Source: an uncultured Acidobacteriota bacterium (lineage in GTDB: Bacteria; Acidobacteriota; JAAYUB01). From it: DNA of 16,478 bases. The notes under the pieces are model-generated. The model was given only the letters and a program-made list of their open reading frames with translations, was not told the origin of the DNA and searched no databases. Within the stretch, counting starts at the first letter, position 1, and every line of letters begins with the position of its first letter. Location: NCBI GenBank assembly GCA_937925645.1, contig CALAMB010000339.1:1-16478 (forward strand). The letters run 5' to 3'. Shown here piece by piece: positions 8,101 through 13,317 of this stretch. A program made the position numbers and the translations under genes.

Positions 8101-8837
8101 GTCTCCGCGGTCTGTTTTGCCGCGGGCGCCCGCATCTTGGCGGACCGGCGGGCCTCGATCACCCGCCCGGCGCCGGGGGGCGGGGCCGGCCGTTCGAGGA
8201 CCATCTCGATGTCCCAGTCGCCCATCCGGTCGGTCACGGCGTTGTCGGCGAGCCAGGCCGGCTCGGCGTCGGTGTTCGCGGTCGCGGGATACACCCGCAT
8301 CAGCGGATAGAACGCGCCCCGGTGGACCATGCCGCGGGTGTGCTTCGTGTTGGGCCAGTGGTTGTAGGCGGGATTCTCCCAGGTCCCCAAGGTCCCCACC
8401 GGCGCGCCGAACTGGAGCCCGGGCCACTCGCCGTACGTCTGGGCCGTGGGACGGGTGGTGTTGATGTATTTCAGACCGATGGGTCCGGCCAGCAGGGCGC
8501 CCTGGACGAGCTTGTCGGTGGCGTTGTGGTCCCCGTTGTTGTCCACCTTCTGGTAGTCGGTGACGTTGTTGCCCCACAGCATCCAGCCCGCCCACGAGTG
8601 CAGGCGGTCCACCCGCGTGCCGAAGTCGCCCGCCTCCTTCATGTTATCGGTGACGGTCGCCGTGTCCACGAAGAACGGCTGCGGATTGATGTTGCGGCTC
8701 TTCTCCGGTTTAGTGTGGATGTAGGCGGAACCCGCTTTCACCGGATCCGCCGCGCGGGGGCCGCCGGCGAGCAGCGCGCACAGCACACCCAGGACGGCGG
8801 CTGCCTCCGAAACGCTCCGCAACGAATGACGGTTCAT
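5187..8837 (-). CDS. Secreted GH81-like endo-beta-1,3-glucanase
   Basis: The product has 1216 residues, long for the family, and starts with a signal peptide (about 1-30). I assign it to glycoside hydrolase family 81 from several blocks. The N-terminal sandwich has LTMAQGSPFAWF and later FCLMPHHYDDF. The catalytic helical domain contains HFADYHYNYGW, which matches the family block D-x-H-(F/Y)-x-Y-G and supplies the general-acid candidate D753. It also contains GKNDNAFGEAYQMF, which I align with the family block N-Q-E-S-S-S-E-A; this keeps the second Glu (E865), while the first Glu position reads Asn (N861). GH81 enzymes cut beta-1,3-glucans such as laminarin, curdlan or fungal wall glucan. 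The ATG has GGGAGA about six bases upstream. It is first in a two-gene unit with the barrel protein. Family assignment is fairly sure, activity less so. Confidence 0.75.
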   Translation of the reverse strand: MNRHSLRSVSEAAAVLGVLCALLAGGPRAADPVKAGSAYIHTKPEKSRNINPQPFFVDTATVTDNMKEAGDFGTRVDRLHSWAGWMLWGNNVTDYQKVDNNGDHNATDKLVQGALLAGPIGLKYINTTRPTAQTYGEWPGLQFGAPVGTLGTWENPAYNHWPNTKHTRGMVHRGAFYPLMRVYPATANTDAEPAWLADNAVTDRMGDWDIEMVLERPAPPPGAGRVIEARRSAKMRAPAAKQTAETIRLTMAQGSPFAWFAHTGWTAGNGMQFVVKRGDNLAARQLAAIDLGDRTAAVNAGLGCYLLEIREMLLAGADALGTNPKITVYRYMAVFYDKGTTTAVPAQIKTVGTSESQGVFLSPAADLPAGAAWHYVVAALPLVEYPYDDARAPTRDEARANAAAWAVALAPFAFNAVTDTQVAYAIHHDRGLLATTYTAATANRGPVGEAAGSETVFCLMPHHYDDFNDGQGRAVFAGNMATAEIKPVNPAAEHGPFWGRMPTVHNGFYPYWTAHGALKAIHGQSFGTNYVLAHILPYMPPVAEGEQETLPGSTTKKHVWEVINWMSCWDWTAALQMYPPLFTELDGGGQAGLYKSGGQLRKIAATLPILKALAEQPSADVGKPASDIAFSAIRPQWGYTSKPSYDGKEMFGFAMQGIHDFFDLATRESATMRWGSGGNPQAGQANPDCPVFFMYDADLGAVLYYPGNTALVCPSGCANTGAGPGGGLAYIAQPTDLAGLVEDTFELNSHFADYHYNYGWLTMAASQAAWQAPLADDPYTDMFHQDHFGTLIDQLVMTVAHDPGLQASAQIPATQKFWTVDGFTYTKFNYFDQWLGQPWTDGVPSASGTQGVADWEGKNDNAFGEAYQMFAAMVLWGQATGRQAVADLGLYLATTMLYNYQAYWADHLQIRVPEEMYSTPTYTPGEARWSARGDWVPSANCDGPSAGNYWTRGTTFWSGWWYWGVTPETATKANYTAWSMKIHQAAVIQQSMYGDAMPLGARDNGWIPQSAHTLDFVRGSAFQKAALEILNTKDIPSQGWDYSRNPGLKTYVASVNQMRALLGLSTIYKDPRPDFKGQNGLSPWQWIWSMTCDGTQASRNNLANNFLDDRQTPVELINFFWALDQYGSPDPVYFGYSKTVAASQAQGKAVVQPAAAVFYHPDKKLYTVVACNPNDADCTVNWWRVGQTTSQDGLLDEALTVPKHGYAVKTVLPPHH

Positions 8838-8887
8838 GGATGTCTCCCGGACCGAGCGTTAACTGACTGAAACAGCACCTGCTCAAC

Positions 8888-8917
8888 ATAGTGACTCGAT
8901 CCCGGCCGGGATGTCAA
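8888..8917 (-). promoter_or_regulatory. Possible promoter of the GH81-barrel unit
   Basis: On the minus strand TTGACA (8912-8917, perfect -35) is followed after 18 bases by CACTAT (8888-8893), a weak -10 that keeps the key second A and last T. The leader would be about 45 bases. The spacer is filled by the 14-bp palindrome described separately. Confidence 0.4.
8899..8912. promoter_or_regulatory. 14-bp perfect palindrome, candidate operator
   Basis: ATCCCGGCCGGGAT is a perfect 14-bp dyad located between the -35 and -10 boxes proposed for the GH81 gene, touching the -35. A regulator dimer bound there would block polymerase, which would suit an inducible polysaccharide-degradation gene. The regulator is not encoded in the window. 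Confidence 0.35.
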
Positions 8918-9060
8918 TTGGATTCCAAAAGGCGGGTGTGAGCGGGATCACGTAATTCGCCGAATCACCGGTGGGGGATGCCGGTCCGGGGAAAATCGAG
9001 GCTCAAGTATGGTGACGATTACGATTACGAATGACGATTACGAGCACGACACTCGATATC

Positions 9061-9121
9061 CGAATTCCGATGTCCGATGTCCGATGTCCACGTTACGGGA
9101 CGAGTATCGAGCCTCGATTAC
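9061..9121 (-). repeat. Inverted copy of the M1 core element
   Basis: Read on the minus strand this block gives aatcgaggctcgatactcg, then tcccgtaacg, then tggacatcggac with two further acatcgg units. The M1 block at 4071-4142 on the plus strand has the same parts in the same order: aatcgaggctcgagactcg, ttcctggaacg, cggacatcggac, then tcggaaa units. M1 has one extra aggctcg heptamer. Confidence 0.7.
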
Positions 9122-9248
9122 GATCACGATTACGATTACGATTACGATTACGAATTACGAGCACGAATCACGCCCCCGCCGCCCCCCTCCTCACTCCTAT
9201 CTCCTAACTCCTCACTGTTTACTATTTACTGTTCACTGTTCACTCCCA

Positions 9249-9263
9249 CAGGCGGGACGCCTG
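9249..9263. repeat. CAGGCG hairpin element, copy 1
   Basis: A six-base-pair perfect stem with a three-base loop (on the minus strand CAGGCG-TCC-CGCCTG) lies immediately after the stop of the 61-residue membrane protein. The preceding GTAGCG of the element supplies that gene's TAG stop (9266-9268). A second, longer copy is at 15681-15720. It could act as a REP-like 3' end or weak terminator. Confidence 0.65.
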
Positions 9264-9265
9264 CG

Positions 9266-9451
9266 CTACAGCCAGCGCCAGTCGTGGTGGGTGAAGAGGT
9301 ACCAGATGACGTAGATCCAGCCCAGCAGCCCGTGCAGCAGCACCCACAGGATCGACTTGTTCGCCGTCCACGACATCACCATGGCCAGCGCCGCCCCGAA
9401 TCCCAGCCCCGATCCGGCCAGGGCGCAGCCCCGCCCTTCTCGTTCCGCCAT
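9266..9451 (-). CDS. Small membrane protein (61 aa), unknown function
   Basis: The product begins MAEREGRGCALAGSG and has two hydrophobic segments, GLGFGAALAMVMSW and WVLLHGLLGWIYVIWYLF. The pattern 'SW-x-x-N-K-S-I-L-W-x-x-x-H-G-x-x-x-W-x-Y-V-I-Y/W' is one I have seen in short conserved membrane proteins of many Gram-negative bacteria, with no assigned role. The longer frame back to 9595 has no ribosome site and a Pro/Arg/Gly-rich non-conserved stretch; the ATG at 9451 has AGGAGG about eight bases upstream. It follows the iron-sulfur unit after a 144-base gap with a large hairpin and a palindrome, so it may be transcribed separately. Its stop codon lies in the hairpin repeat element. Confidence 0.7.
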   Translation of the reverse strand: MAEREGRGCALAGSGLGFGAALAMVMSWTANKSILWVLLHGLLGWIYVIWYLFTHHDWRWL

Positions 9452-9495
9452 CGCGCCTACCTCCTGATCTGAATGGACCGGCATTCGCCGCGCGG

Positions 9496-9509
9496 TGACA
9501 CCGGTGTCA
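9496..9509. promoter_or_regulatory. 14-bp perfect palindrome upstream of the small membrane protein
   Basis: TGACACCGGTGTCA is a perfect dyad 45 bases before the ATG at 9451. On the minus strand it overlaps CTGACA, a five-of-six match to a -35 box, but no good -10 follows at 17-18 bases. It may be an operator; it may also be chance. Confidence 0.3.
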
Positions 9510-9542
9510 GTCCCCCTGTTTGCCCTTCGCGGGGGGGATATC

Positions 9543-9587
9543 GGGCGCGCGCCGCCAACGGGCACATTTCCCGCCGGCGGCGCGCCC
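9543..9587 (-). terminator. Large GC hairpin after the iron-sulfur unit
   Basis: GCGCGCCGCC on the left and GGCGGCGCGC on the right form a 10-bp perfect stem, extended by GGGC/GCCC after a two-base bulge, around a 19-base loop. It begins eight bases after the stop of the gene ending at 9596 and fits a strong RNA 3' structure. No T-run follows on the minus strand, so it is not a textbook intrinsic terminator. Confidence 0.45.
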
Positions 9588-9595
9588 TTCGGCAT

Positions 9596-10006
9596 CTATT
9601 CGGGCTTGGAGCCGCAACCGCTCCGGCTGGGGCACTGGCTGCAGTCCGGCTTGGCGGCGGTCTTCCCCTCGGCGGGAACCACCTTCTCCAGCTTCGCGGC
9701 GGGGGTCACCGGGGCCAGAGCTTTCAGGATCTCGTCGGGATTGGTCTTGGCCGTTTCGAAGGTGACCGCGTACTGGCTCTTTTCCTTGTCCACCTTGGCG
9801 GCGACGATACCGGTCTTCTCGGCCAGCGCCTTGGACAGCGCCTTCACCGTGGCCACCTGGTCCAGACCGGGCACCGCGAACACGGCGGTTTCCTGGGCGA
9901 CCGCCGGCTTGGCGGCGGGCGTGGCCGTCGTGTCGGCAGCCAGCAGGCCGCCGGCGACTGCGCCTACCAGAACGGCAAGCACCATGAGTCTAGTCAGCTT
10001 CATCAT
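9596..10006 (-). CDS. Secreted HMA-like protein with Cys-rich tail
   Basis: The product has 136 residues: a signal peptide (MMKLTRLMVLAVLVGAVAGG), an Ala/Thr/Pro linker, then a ferredoxin-like beta-alpha-beta unit (AVFAVPGLDQVATVKALSKAL ... YAVTFETAKTNPDEILKAL) with the length and rhythm of a heavy-metal-associated domain. The usual metal-binding CxxC after the first strand is missing (GLDQVAT). Instead three cysteines stand in the C-terminal tail, DCSQCPSRSGC (C122, C125, C131), a possible alternative metal or redox site. ATG at 10006 has GGAGG nine bases upstream; the next codon is also ATG. It follows the other HMA-like gene by 38 bases and probably shares the transcript and the task of that membrane iron-sulfur unit. 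Confidence 0.7.
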   Translation of the reverse strand: MMKLTRLMVLAVLVGAVAGGLLAADTTATPAAKPAVAQETAVFAVPGLDQVATVKALSKALAEKTGIVAAKVDKEKSQYAVTFETAKTNPDEILKALAPVTPAAKLEKVVPAEGKTAAKPDCSQCPSRSGCGSKPE

Positions 10007-10044
10007 GTCCGCAATCCTCCACATGTATGGTTTATGGGTCTCAA

Positions 10045-10470
10045 TCACTTGCCTGTCGCCGGAATCTGATCCCGGGGGATTCCATCCACTTCGACCACAC
10101 GGTAGACGCCAAACGCCACTTCGCCGGTCTCTTCGTTGTACACCGGGCTCTCGATGGCCTGGATAATCGCGGCCGGGTCGGTCCGAGTTGGGTCATAGGT
10201 CACCTCGGCCCGGTTGCGCGAGGCGAACGCTTCGAATCGTATGATGCCGGGCGCGCCTTCAAGTTGCACGGCGGCACGCTCGGCGGTATCCACGCAGCGG
10301 AGCCCCTCGACCAGCAGGACGGTGGTCCGTTGCCCGGCGGCGCCCGCCGCCGCGGCGGCGGGCTGAAAATCGCGGGTATAGCTGGGCACGGCCACGAGGC
10401 TCGCCGAACCGATTCCGAACAGCGCCAGCACGAGCACAGCCGTGGGGATCCACCAGGGCGACACTCTCAT
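10045..10470 (-). CDS. Membrane-anchored HMA-like protein
   Basis: The product has 141 residues. An uncleaved anchor or signal (WWIPTAVLVLALFGIGSASLVAV) is followed by a linker and an HMA-like fold: RTTVLLVEGLRCVDTAERAAVQLEG, GIIRFEAFASRNRAEVTYDPTRTDPAAIIQAI, and an extra strand pair to the end. The CxxC loop is reduced to one cysteine (LRC, C59). The fold assignment rests on the strand-helix rhythm and on the 'V-T-Y-D-P-x-x-x-x-P-x-x-I-x-x-A-I' ending, which is typical of HMA domains. Its ATG overlaps the stop of the ferredoxin-type gene by four bases (ATGA), a strong sign of translational coupling, so the two proteins are likely partners in the membrane. Confidence 0.7.
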   Translation of the reverse strand: MRVSPWWIPTAVLVLALFGIGSASLVAVPSYTRDFQPAAAAAGAAGQRTTVLLVEGLRCVDTAERAAVQLEGAPGIIRFEAFASRNRAEVTYDPTRTDPAAIIQAIESPVYNEETGEVAFGVYRVVEVDGIPRDQIPATGK

Positions 10471-11279
10471 CGCCGCACCCCCTCGAGGCGCAGCTCCAGG
10501 GCTCCGGCGGCCGGGCAGGCGTGCACGCACTCCAGGCACAGGGTGCACTCGCCCGAGCGTACCTGGTCCACTCCGGACACGTCCAGCGAGTGGGGACAGG
10601 CCCGGTCGCACGCTCCGCAGCGGGTGCAGGCCGCCTCGGACCGCGCCAGGCGCATCCGGCCCACCGCCGCCAGCGGCCAGAGCGCCGCGCCGAGCGGGCA
10701 CAGGTAGCGGCACCAGGCCATGGGCACCAGCAGCGCCGCCGCCAGCAGCCCCGCCAGCACGGCGTAGCTCCACGGCATCACGTCGTGGCCGTGGAAGCTG
10801 AACAGGATGTAGTAGGGGTCATACCCCCGGAAGATCAGCTCCCCGGTCCGATAGGTGAAGTACAGGATCAGGAGGAGGACCGGCACCCGCAGGAGGCGGA
10901 GCCAGCGGTCCGCCGCGCGGGGAGGCTCCAGGCACTGCCGGTACCCGCCGCCGGGAGAGCGCCCGCTCCGCCGGAAGATGCGCCGGCCCAGGGCGGCCAG
11001 ACCCTCGCTGACGGTGCCGAACGGGCACACCCAGGCGCAGAATGACTTGCGCGCCAGCAAGGTCAATCCCAACAGGGCCAGGAACAGGGTCAGGTTCAGC
11101 TCGCCCGCGGCGCAGCTGAACCGCTGGTTGGTGAGGAAGGCGTACAGCGTTTCGAGTCCGCCAAAGGGGCAGTATTTTTCCACGCTCGTCAGGGACCAGC
11201 CCATGGCGAAACGCCAACCGGTCACGACGGCGGCCACGACGATCGCGATCTGGAAAACACGGCGGGTCAGTTTCAGCAT
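10467..11279 (-). CDS. NapH-type membrane 4Fe-4S ferredoxin
   Basis: The product has 270 residues. Membrane helices lie at about 9-27, 61-77, 131-146 and 168-190. Cysteine motifs in order: YCPFGG (C37), CAWVCPFG (C81, C85), CRYLCPLG (C190, C194), then two bacterial ferredoxin sites CTRCGACDRACP (C218, C221, C224, C228) and CTLCLECVHACP (C245, C248, C251, C255). This architecture is that of NapH, the NosR C-terminus and related membrane electron-transfer proteins, which pass electrons from the quinone pool to periplasmic partners. No nap or nos genes are visible, so I give no symbol. An upstream in-frame ATG at 11336 exists; the ATG at 11279 directly precedes the membrane anchor and lies after a possible promoter, though its ribosome site is weak. 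The next gene overlaps by four bases. Confidence 0.8.
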   Translation of the reverse strand: MLKLTRRVFQIAIVVAAVVTGWRFAMGWSLTSVEKYCPFGGLETLYAFLTNQRFSCAAGELNLTLFLALLGLTLLARKSFCAWVCPFGTVSEGLAALGRRIFRRSGRSPGGGYRQCLEPPRAADRWLRLLRVPVLLLILYFTYRTGELIFRGYDPYYILFSFHGHDVMPWSYAVLAGLLAAALLVPMAWCRYLCPLGAALWPLAAVGRMRLARSEAACTRCGACDRACPHSLDVSGVDQVRSGECTLCLECVHACPAAGALELRLEGVRR

Positions 11280-11326
11280 TTTCGGTCCACTGAACCGGCT
11301 GTCAGGCACCGGCGAAATGAACCGAA

Positions 11327-11355
11327 ACCGTACCATCCGGCATTCACTTCGTCAA
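11327..11355 (-). promoter_or_regulatory. Possible promoter of the iron-sulfur unit
   Basis: On the minus strand TTGACG (11350-11355) is followed after 17 bases by TACGGT (11327-11332). The -35 box overlaps the stop codon of the metallophosphoesterase gene. If used, transcription would start near 11320, below the ATG at 11336, which favours 11279 as the real start. Confidence 0.35.
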
Positions 11356-12257
11356 GTGATTTCGGGCGTTTCCAGCGGCACTTCCCGAATCCCGCCTGCC
11401 GCGTCCAGCTCGAACACCGCCAGGGCGCCGGGACCGTCCCCCACCTTGTTCAGAGCCGCGAACAGCGTCCCGCCACCGTCGCCGATCGCGTCATCGCCGG
11501 CCGTGCGGACGGTGGTCCGATAGGAGTGGTGCATGTGGCCGGCGATGACCAGGGCCGGCTGCAGGTGCTCCACCAGCAACTGCGCCCACTCGTTGCCCAC
11601 CGCGTCGTAGCGCAGGCTCCTTCGGAGCCGTTCGAACTCGTCGGCATCGCTCGCGGCGACGACGCCGGCCGGCCATTCATGGAGCACCAGCACGTCCGCT
11701 CCCGGCTGGTCCAGCAGGAACTCCACGTGGGCCTCCCGGAAGTACGAGTACTCCCTGGGCGAGAGCTGGCGTTTCCGGTCCGGCACGGGAAGCGGCAAGG
11801 TGAATTTCTCCGGATGGAAGATGCCCGACAGGGCACAGACCCTTACCCCGTGGATGGTGCCGGCGAAGGCCCGGCCCAGATAGGTGCAGTTGGCACAGAG
11901 CGTAAATCCCTCCGGCCGCTCGTTGAGGAAGATCACCGGCTCGTGGTTGCCGCCGATGAAATAGACCGGCCGCGGGAAGTCCCGCTCGCCGGCCCAGTAG
12001 GCGGGGAAGTCGCCCAGTTGCCGGTACCGGGCGGGCGCGGCCATGGTCCGCAGGTCGTCCGCGTGCCGGATGGGTTCGAAATCGCCCGCCTGCAGGACGA
12101 AATCCACCGGCCGGCCCAGCCGCTCCTCGGCTGTCCGCACGAGCGCCACCAGCTCGTCCATCCGGCCGTGCACGTCGCCGGCGCAGGCGACCGTCACCCG
12201 CCGTCCGGAGGCGCCGGGCACGGGCGTAGGCGTCGGATCCGGGCGGCGCGCGCTCAT
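11352..12257 (-). CDS. Dbr1-like metallophosphoesterase
   Basis: The product has 301 residues with all calcineurin-type motifs: GDVHG (D28, H30), GDFEP (D59), GNHEP (N104, H105), LHEWP (H193) and GHMHH (H241, H243). Beyond these, long stretches read like the eukaryotic RNA lariat debranching enzyme Dbr1: AGDFEPIRHADDLRTMAAP, ARYRQLGDFPAYWAGE, YFIGGNHEP, a 'YLG-A-G-x-x-x-x-x-G-V-R-x-x-x-L-S-G-I-F' block and VGNEWAQLLVEHLQPALVIAG. Dbr1 cleaves 2'-5' phosphodiester branches in RNA. Dbr1 normally has Cys in place of the first Asp; here the Asp is kept, as in ordinary binuclear phosphoesterases. No signal peptide, so cytoplasmic. ATG at 12257 has GGGAGGT upstream; the open frame continues to 13319 but the extra part is antisense to the next gene. 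Substrate unknown. Confidence 0.8.
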   Translation of the reverse strand: MSARRPDPTPTPVPGASGRRVTVACAGDVHGRMDELVALVRTAEERLGRPVDFVLQAGDFEPIRHADDLRTMAAPARYRQLGDFPAYWAGERDFPRPVYFIGGNHEPVIFLNERPEGFTLCANCTYLGRAFAGTIHGVRVCALSGIFHPEKFTLPLPVPDRKRQLSPREYSYFREAHVEFLLDQPGADVLVLHEWPAGVVAASDADEFERLRRSLRYDAVGNEWAQLLVEHLQPALVIAGHMHHSYRTTVRTAGDDAIGDGGGTLFAALNKVGDGPGALAVFELDAAGGIREVPLETPEIT

Positions 12258-12301
12258 GGTATTACCTCCCCCAGTGGTCGAACACCAGACCCTGTTTCCG
12301 G

Positions 12302-12330
12302 ATAGTAGCGGGAATAACAGCGGATTTCCA
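12302..12330 (-). promoter_or_regulatory. Weak promoter candidate for the metallophosphoesterase
   Basis: On the minus strand TGGAAA (12325-12330) and TACTAT (12302-12307) are separated by 17 bases, each a four-of-six match, about 45 bases before the ATG. The 165-base gap between the divergent genes must hold promoters for both strands; no clear plus-strand promoter was found. Confidence 0.3.
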
Positions 12331-12422
12331 CCCAAGACCGATAAATATCTGCGACAATAGACGCAACTTTTCCTTTCGGACTCCGATAAGTGAGGCAGTT
12401 CATCATCGAGGAGGACGTGGGT

Positions 12423-13223
12423 GTGCGACACCGAATAGCCGATCTGGCATTCGTGCTGTGCAGTCTGGTGCTTGCCTGCGCCTCCCACAACGGGAGGGAT
12501 CCCATGAACGGATCGGCAAAGTCCGCCGGCGGTGTCTCCGGCGCCGTCATCACGGTGGCCGCGCCCGGCGGTTACGTGTCCGCGGATGCGGCGTTTGTCG
12601 TGTCGGTCCCCTACCTGGTCGTCCAGGAGGACGGCCGGATCATCCGTCTGGCCCAGGGCCCCGGCGGACACTGGAACGTCTGGAAAACCGGTCAGTTGAC
12701 CACGCCGTCGCTGCCGGAGCTGCTGCAGCGGCTGGATGCCCTGGGATTCTGGGAATGGGACAGCCGGGCGGTGGAGCAGGAGGTCCGCGCCGCGGCCCTC
12801 ATCACGGATTTGCCTACCACCGCGATCACGGTCCGAGCCGGCGGGCGGGAGAAGACCTTCGCCTGTTACGGTCTCCGCCAGTACTGGAACCACCAGGCCC
12901 TGCCCGTTCTGGAGCGGCCCGTGCAGGCGCTGGATCTGCTGGAGGGATTGCCGGCGCCCGACCTCTACTACCCGCCCGCGGGCGAAGTGCTGCTCATCCC
13001 CCTCGATGAGCCGCTGCCCCGCAACGCGACGCCGGGCGCCTGGCCACTGCCGGCGCTGCCGCTCCGTGTTTCGAGCGGCGTCCACCGCGGCAGCCTGCTG
13101 GGCGCCTACGACGGACCGGAGTTCCGCCAGATCGTCGAGGTGCTGTCCCGGCACAGCCTGGTCCGGTTCGACGGGAAATACTATTCGGCGGCGTACCGCC
13201 CTTCGTTCAACGCCGGCAAATAA
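12423..13223 (+). CDS. Putative lipoprotein, unknown function
   Basis: The product has 266 residues. The GTG at 12423 was chosen because GGAGG lies eight bases upstream and because it gives a short, classical lipoprotein signal: RHRIADLAFVLCSLVLAC with the lipobox VLAC (Cys19). The start at 12390 would put an acidic stretch before it. The mature protein reads like a bacterial lipoprotein family I have seen but cannot name: a GGYVSADAAFVVSVPYLVV strand block, EDGRIIRLAQGPG, a 'SLPELLQRLDALGFWEW' helix, then PTTAITVRAGGREKTFACYGL. No catalytic residues are visible. The gene is divergent from the Dbr1-like gene and lies 94 bases before the metallopeptidase gene, with a hairpin right after its stop, so joint transcription is possible but not certain. 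Confidence 0.75.
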   Translation: MRHRIADLAFVLCSLVLACASHNGRDPMNGSAKSAGGVSGAVITVAAPGGYVSADAAFVVSVPYLVVQEDGRIIRLAQGPGGHWNVWKTGQLTTPSLPELLQRLDALGFWEWDSRAVEQEVRAAALITDLPTTAITVRAGGREKTFACYGLRQYWNHQALPVLERPVQALDLLEGLPAPDLYYPPAGEVLLIPLDEPLPRNATPGAWPLPALPLRVSSGVHRGSLLGAYDGPEFRQIVEVLSRHSLVRFDGKYYSAAYRPSFNAGK

Positions 13224-13225
13224 TT

Positions 13226-13243
13226 CCCGGCGCACGCGCCGGG
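13226..13243 (+). terminator. GC hairpin after the lipoprotein gene
   Basis: CCCGGCGC and GCGCCGGG form an almost gapless inverted repeat (7-8 bp stem, tiny loop) starting two bases after the TAA stop at 13221-13223. No T-run follows, so it may stabilise the 3' end or cause partial termination ahead of the metallopeptidase gene rather than stop transcription fully. Confidence 0.45.
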
Positions 13244-13317
13244 CGGGATATTGATTCGATATCTTATCACCTGTCGGCCGGGAGCCGGGCTTCCGAATCC
13301 GGCAGAAGGAGGGGACC

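Larger units (their letters stand above)
8838..9265. repeat. Intergenic region with microsatellite mosaic M2 (about 430 bp, no gene)
   Basis: After the GH81 promoter region (8838-8920) and a stretch with nothing recognisable (8921-8995), the gap holds tandem arrays. These are gattac hexamers (9017-9028 and six units at 9116-9151, one reading gatcac), three ccgatgt heptamers (9067-9087), a gagcctcg motif (9109-9116), a ctcctna-type pyrimidine tract (about 9187-9215) and gttcact/gtttact heptamers (about 9216-9243). It ends in a CAGGCG hairpin element. The block 9061-9121 read on the minus strand resembles 4071-4142 on the plus strand. Open frames here only translate the arrays (Asp-Tyr or Thr-Ile repeats). 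Confidence 0.85.

Noticed and set aside
6117..8870. 917-codon open frame on the plus strand opposite the GH81-like gene
   Set aside because: It is antisense to a gene with recognisable domains and signal peptide; its translation is Gly/Val/Arg/His-rich without motifs, as expected for the opposite strand of GC-rich coding DNA.
8899..8912. Palindrome as an insertion-sequence end or attachment site
   Set aside because: There is no second copy nearby, no transposase or integrase, and its position in the promoter spacer gives a simpler explanation.
9009..9472. Open frames across mosaic M2 encoding Asp-Tyr or Thr-Ile repeats
   Set aside because: Translation of the gattac array, running antisense into the 61-residue membrane protein gene.
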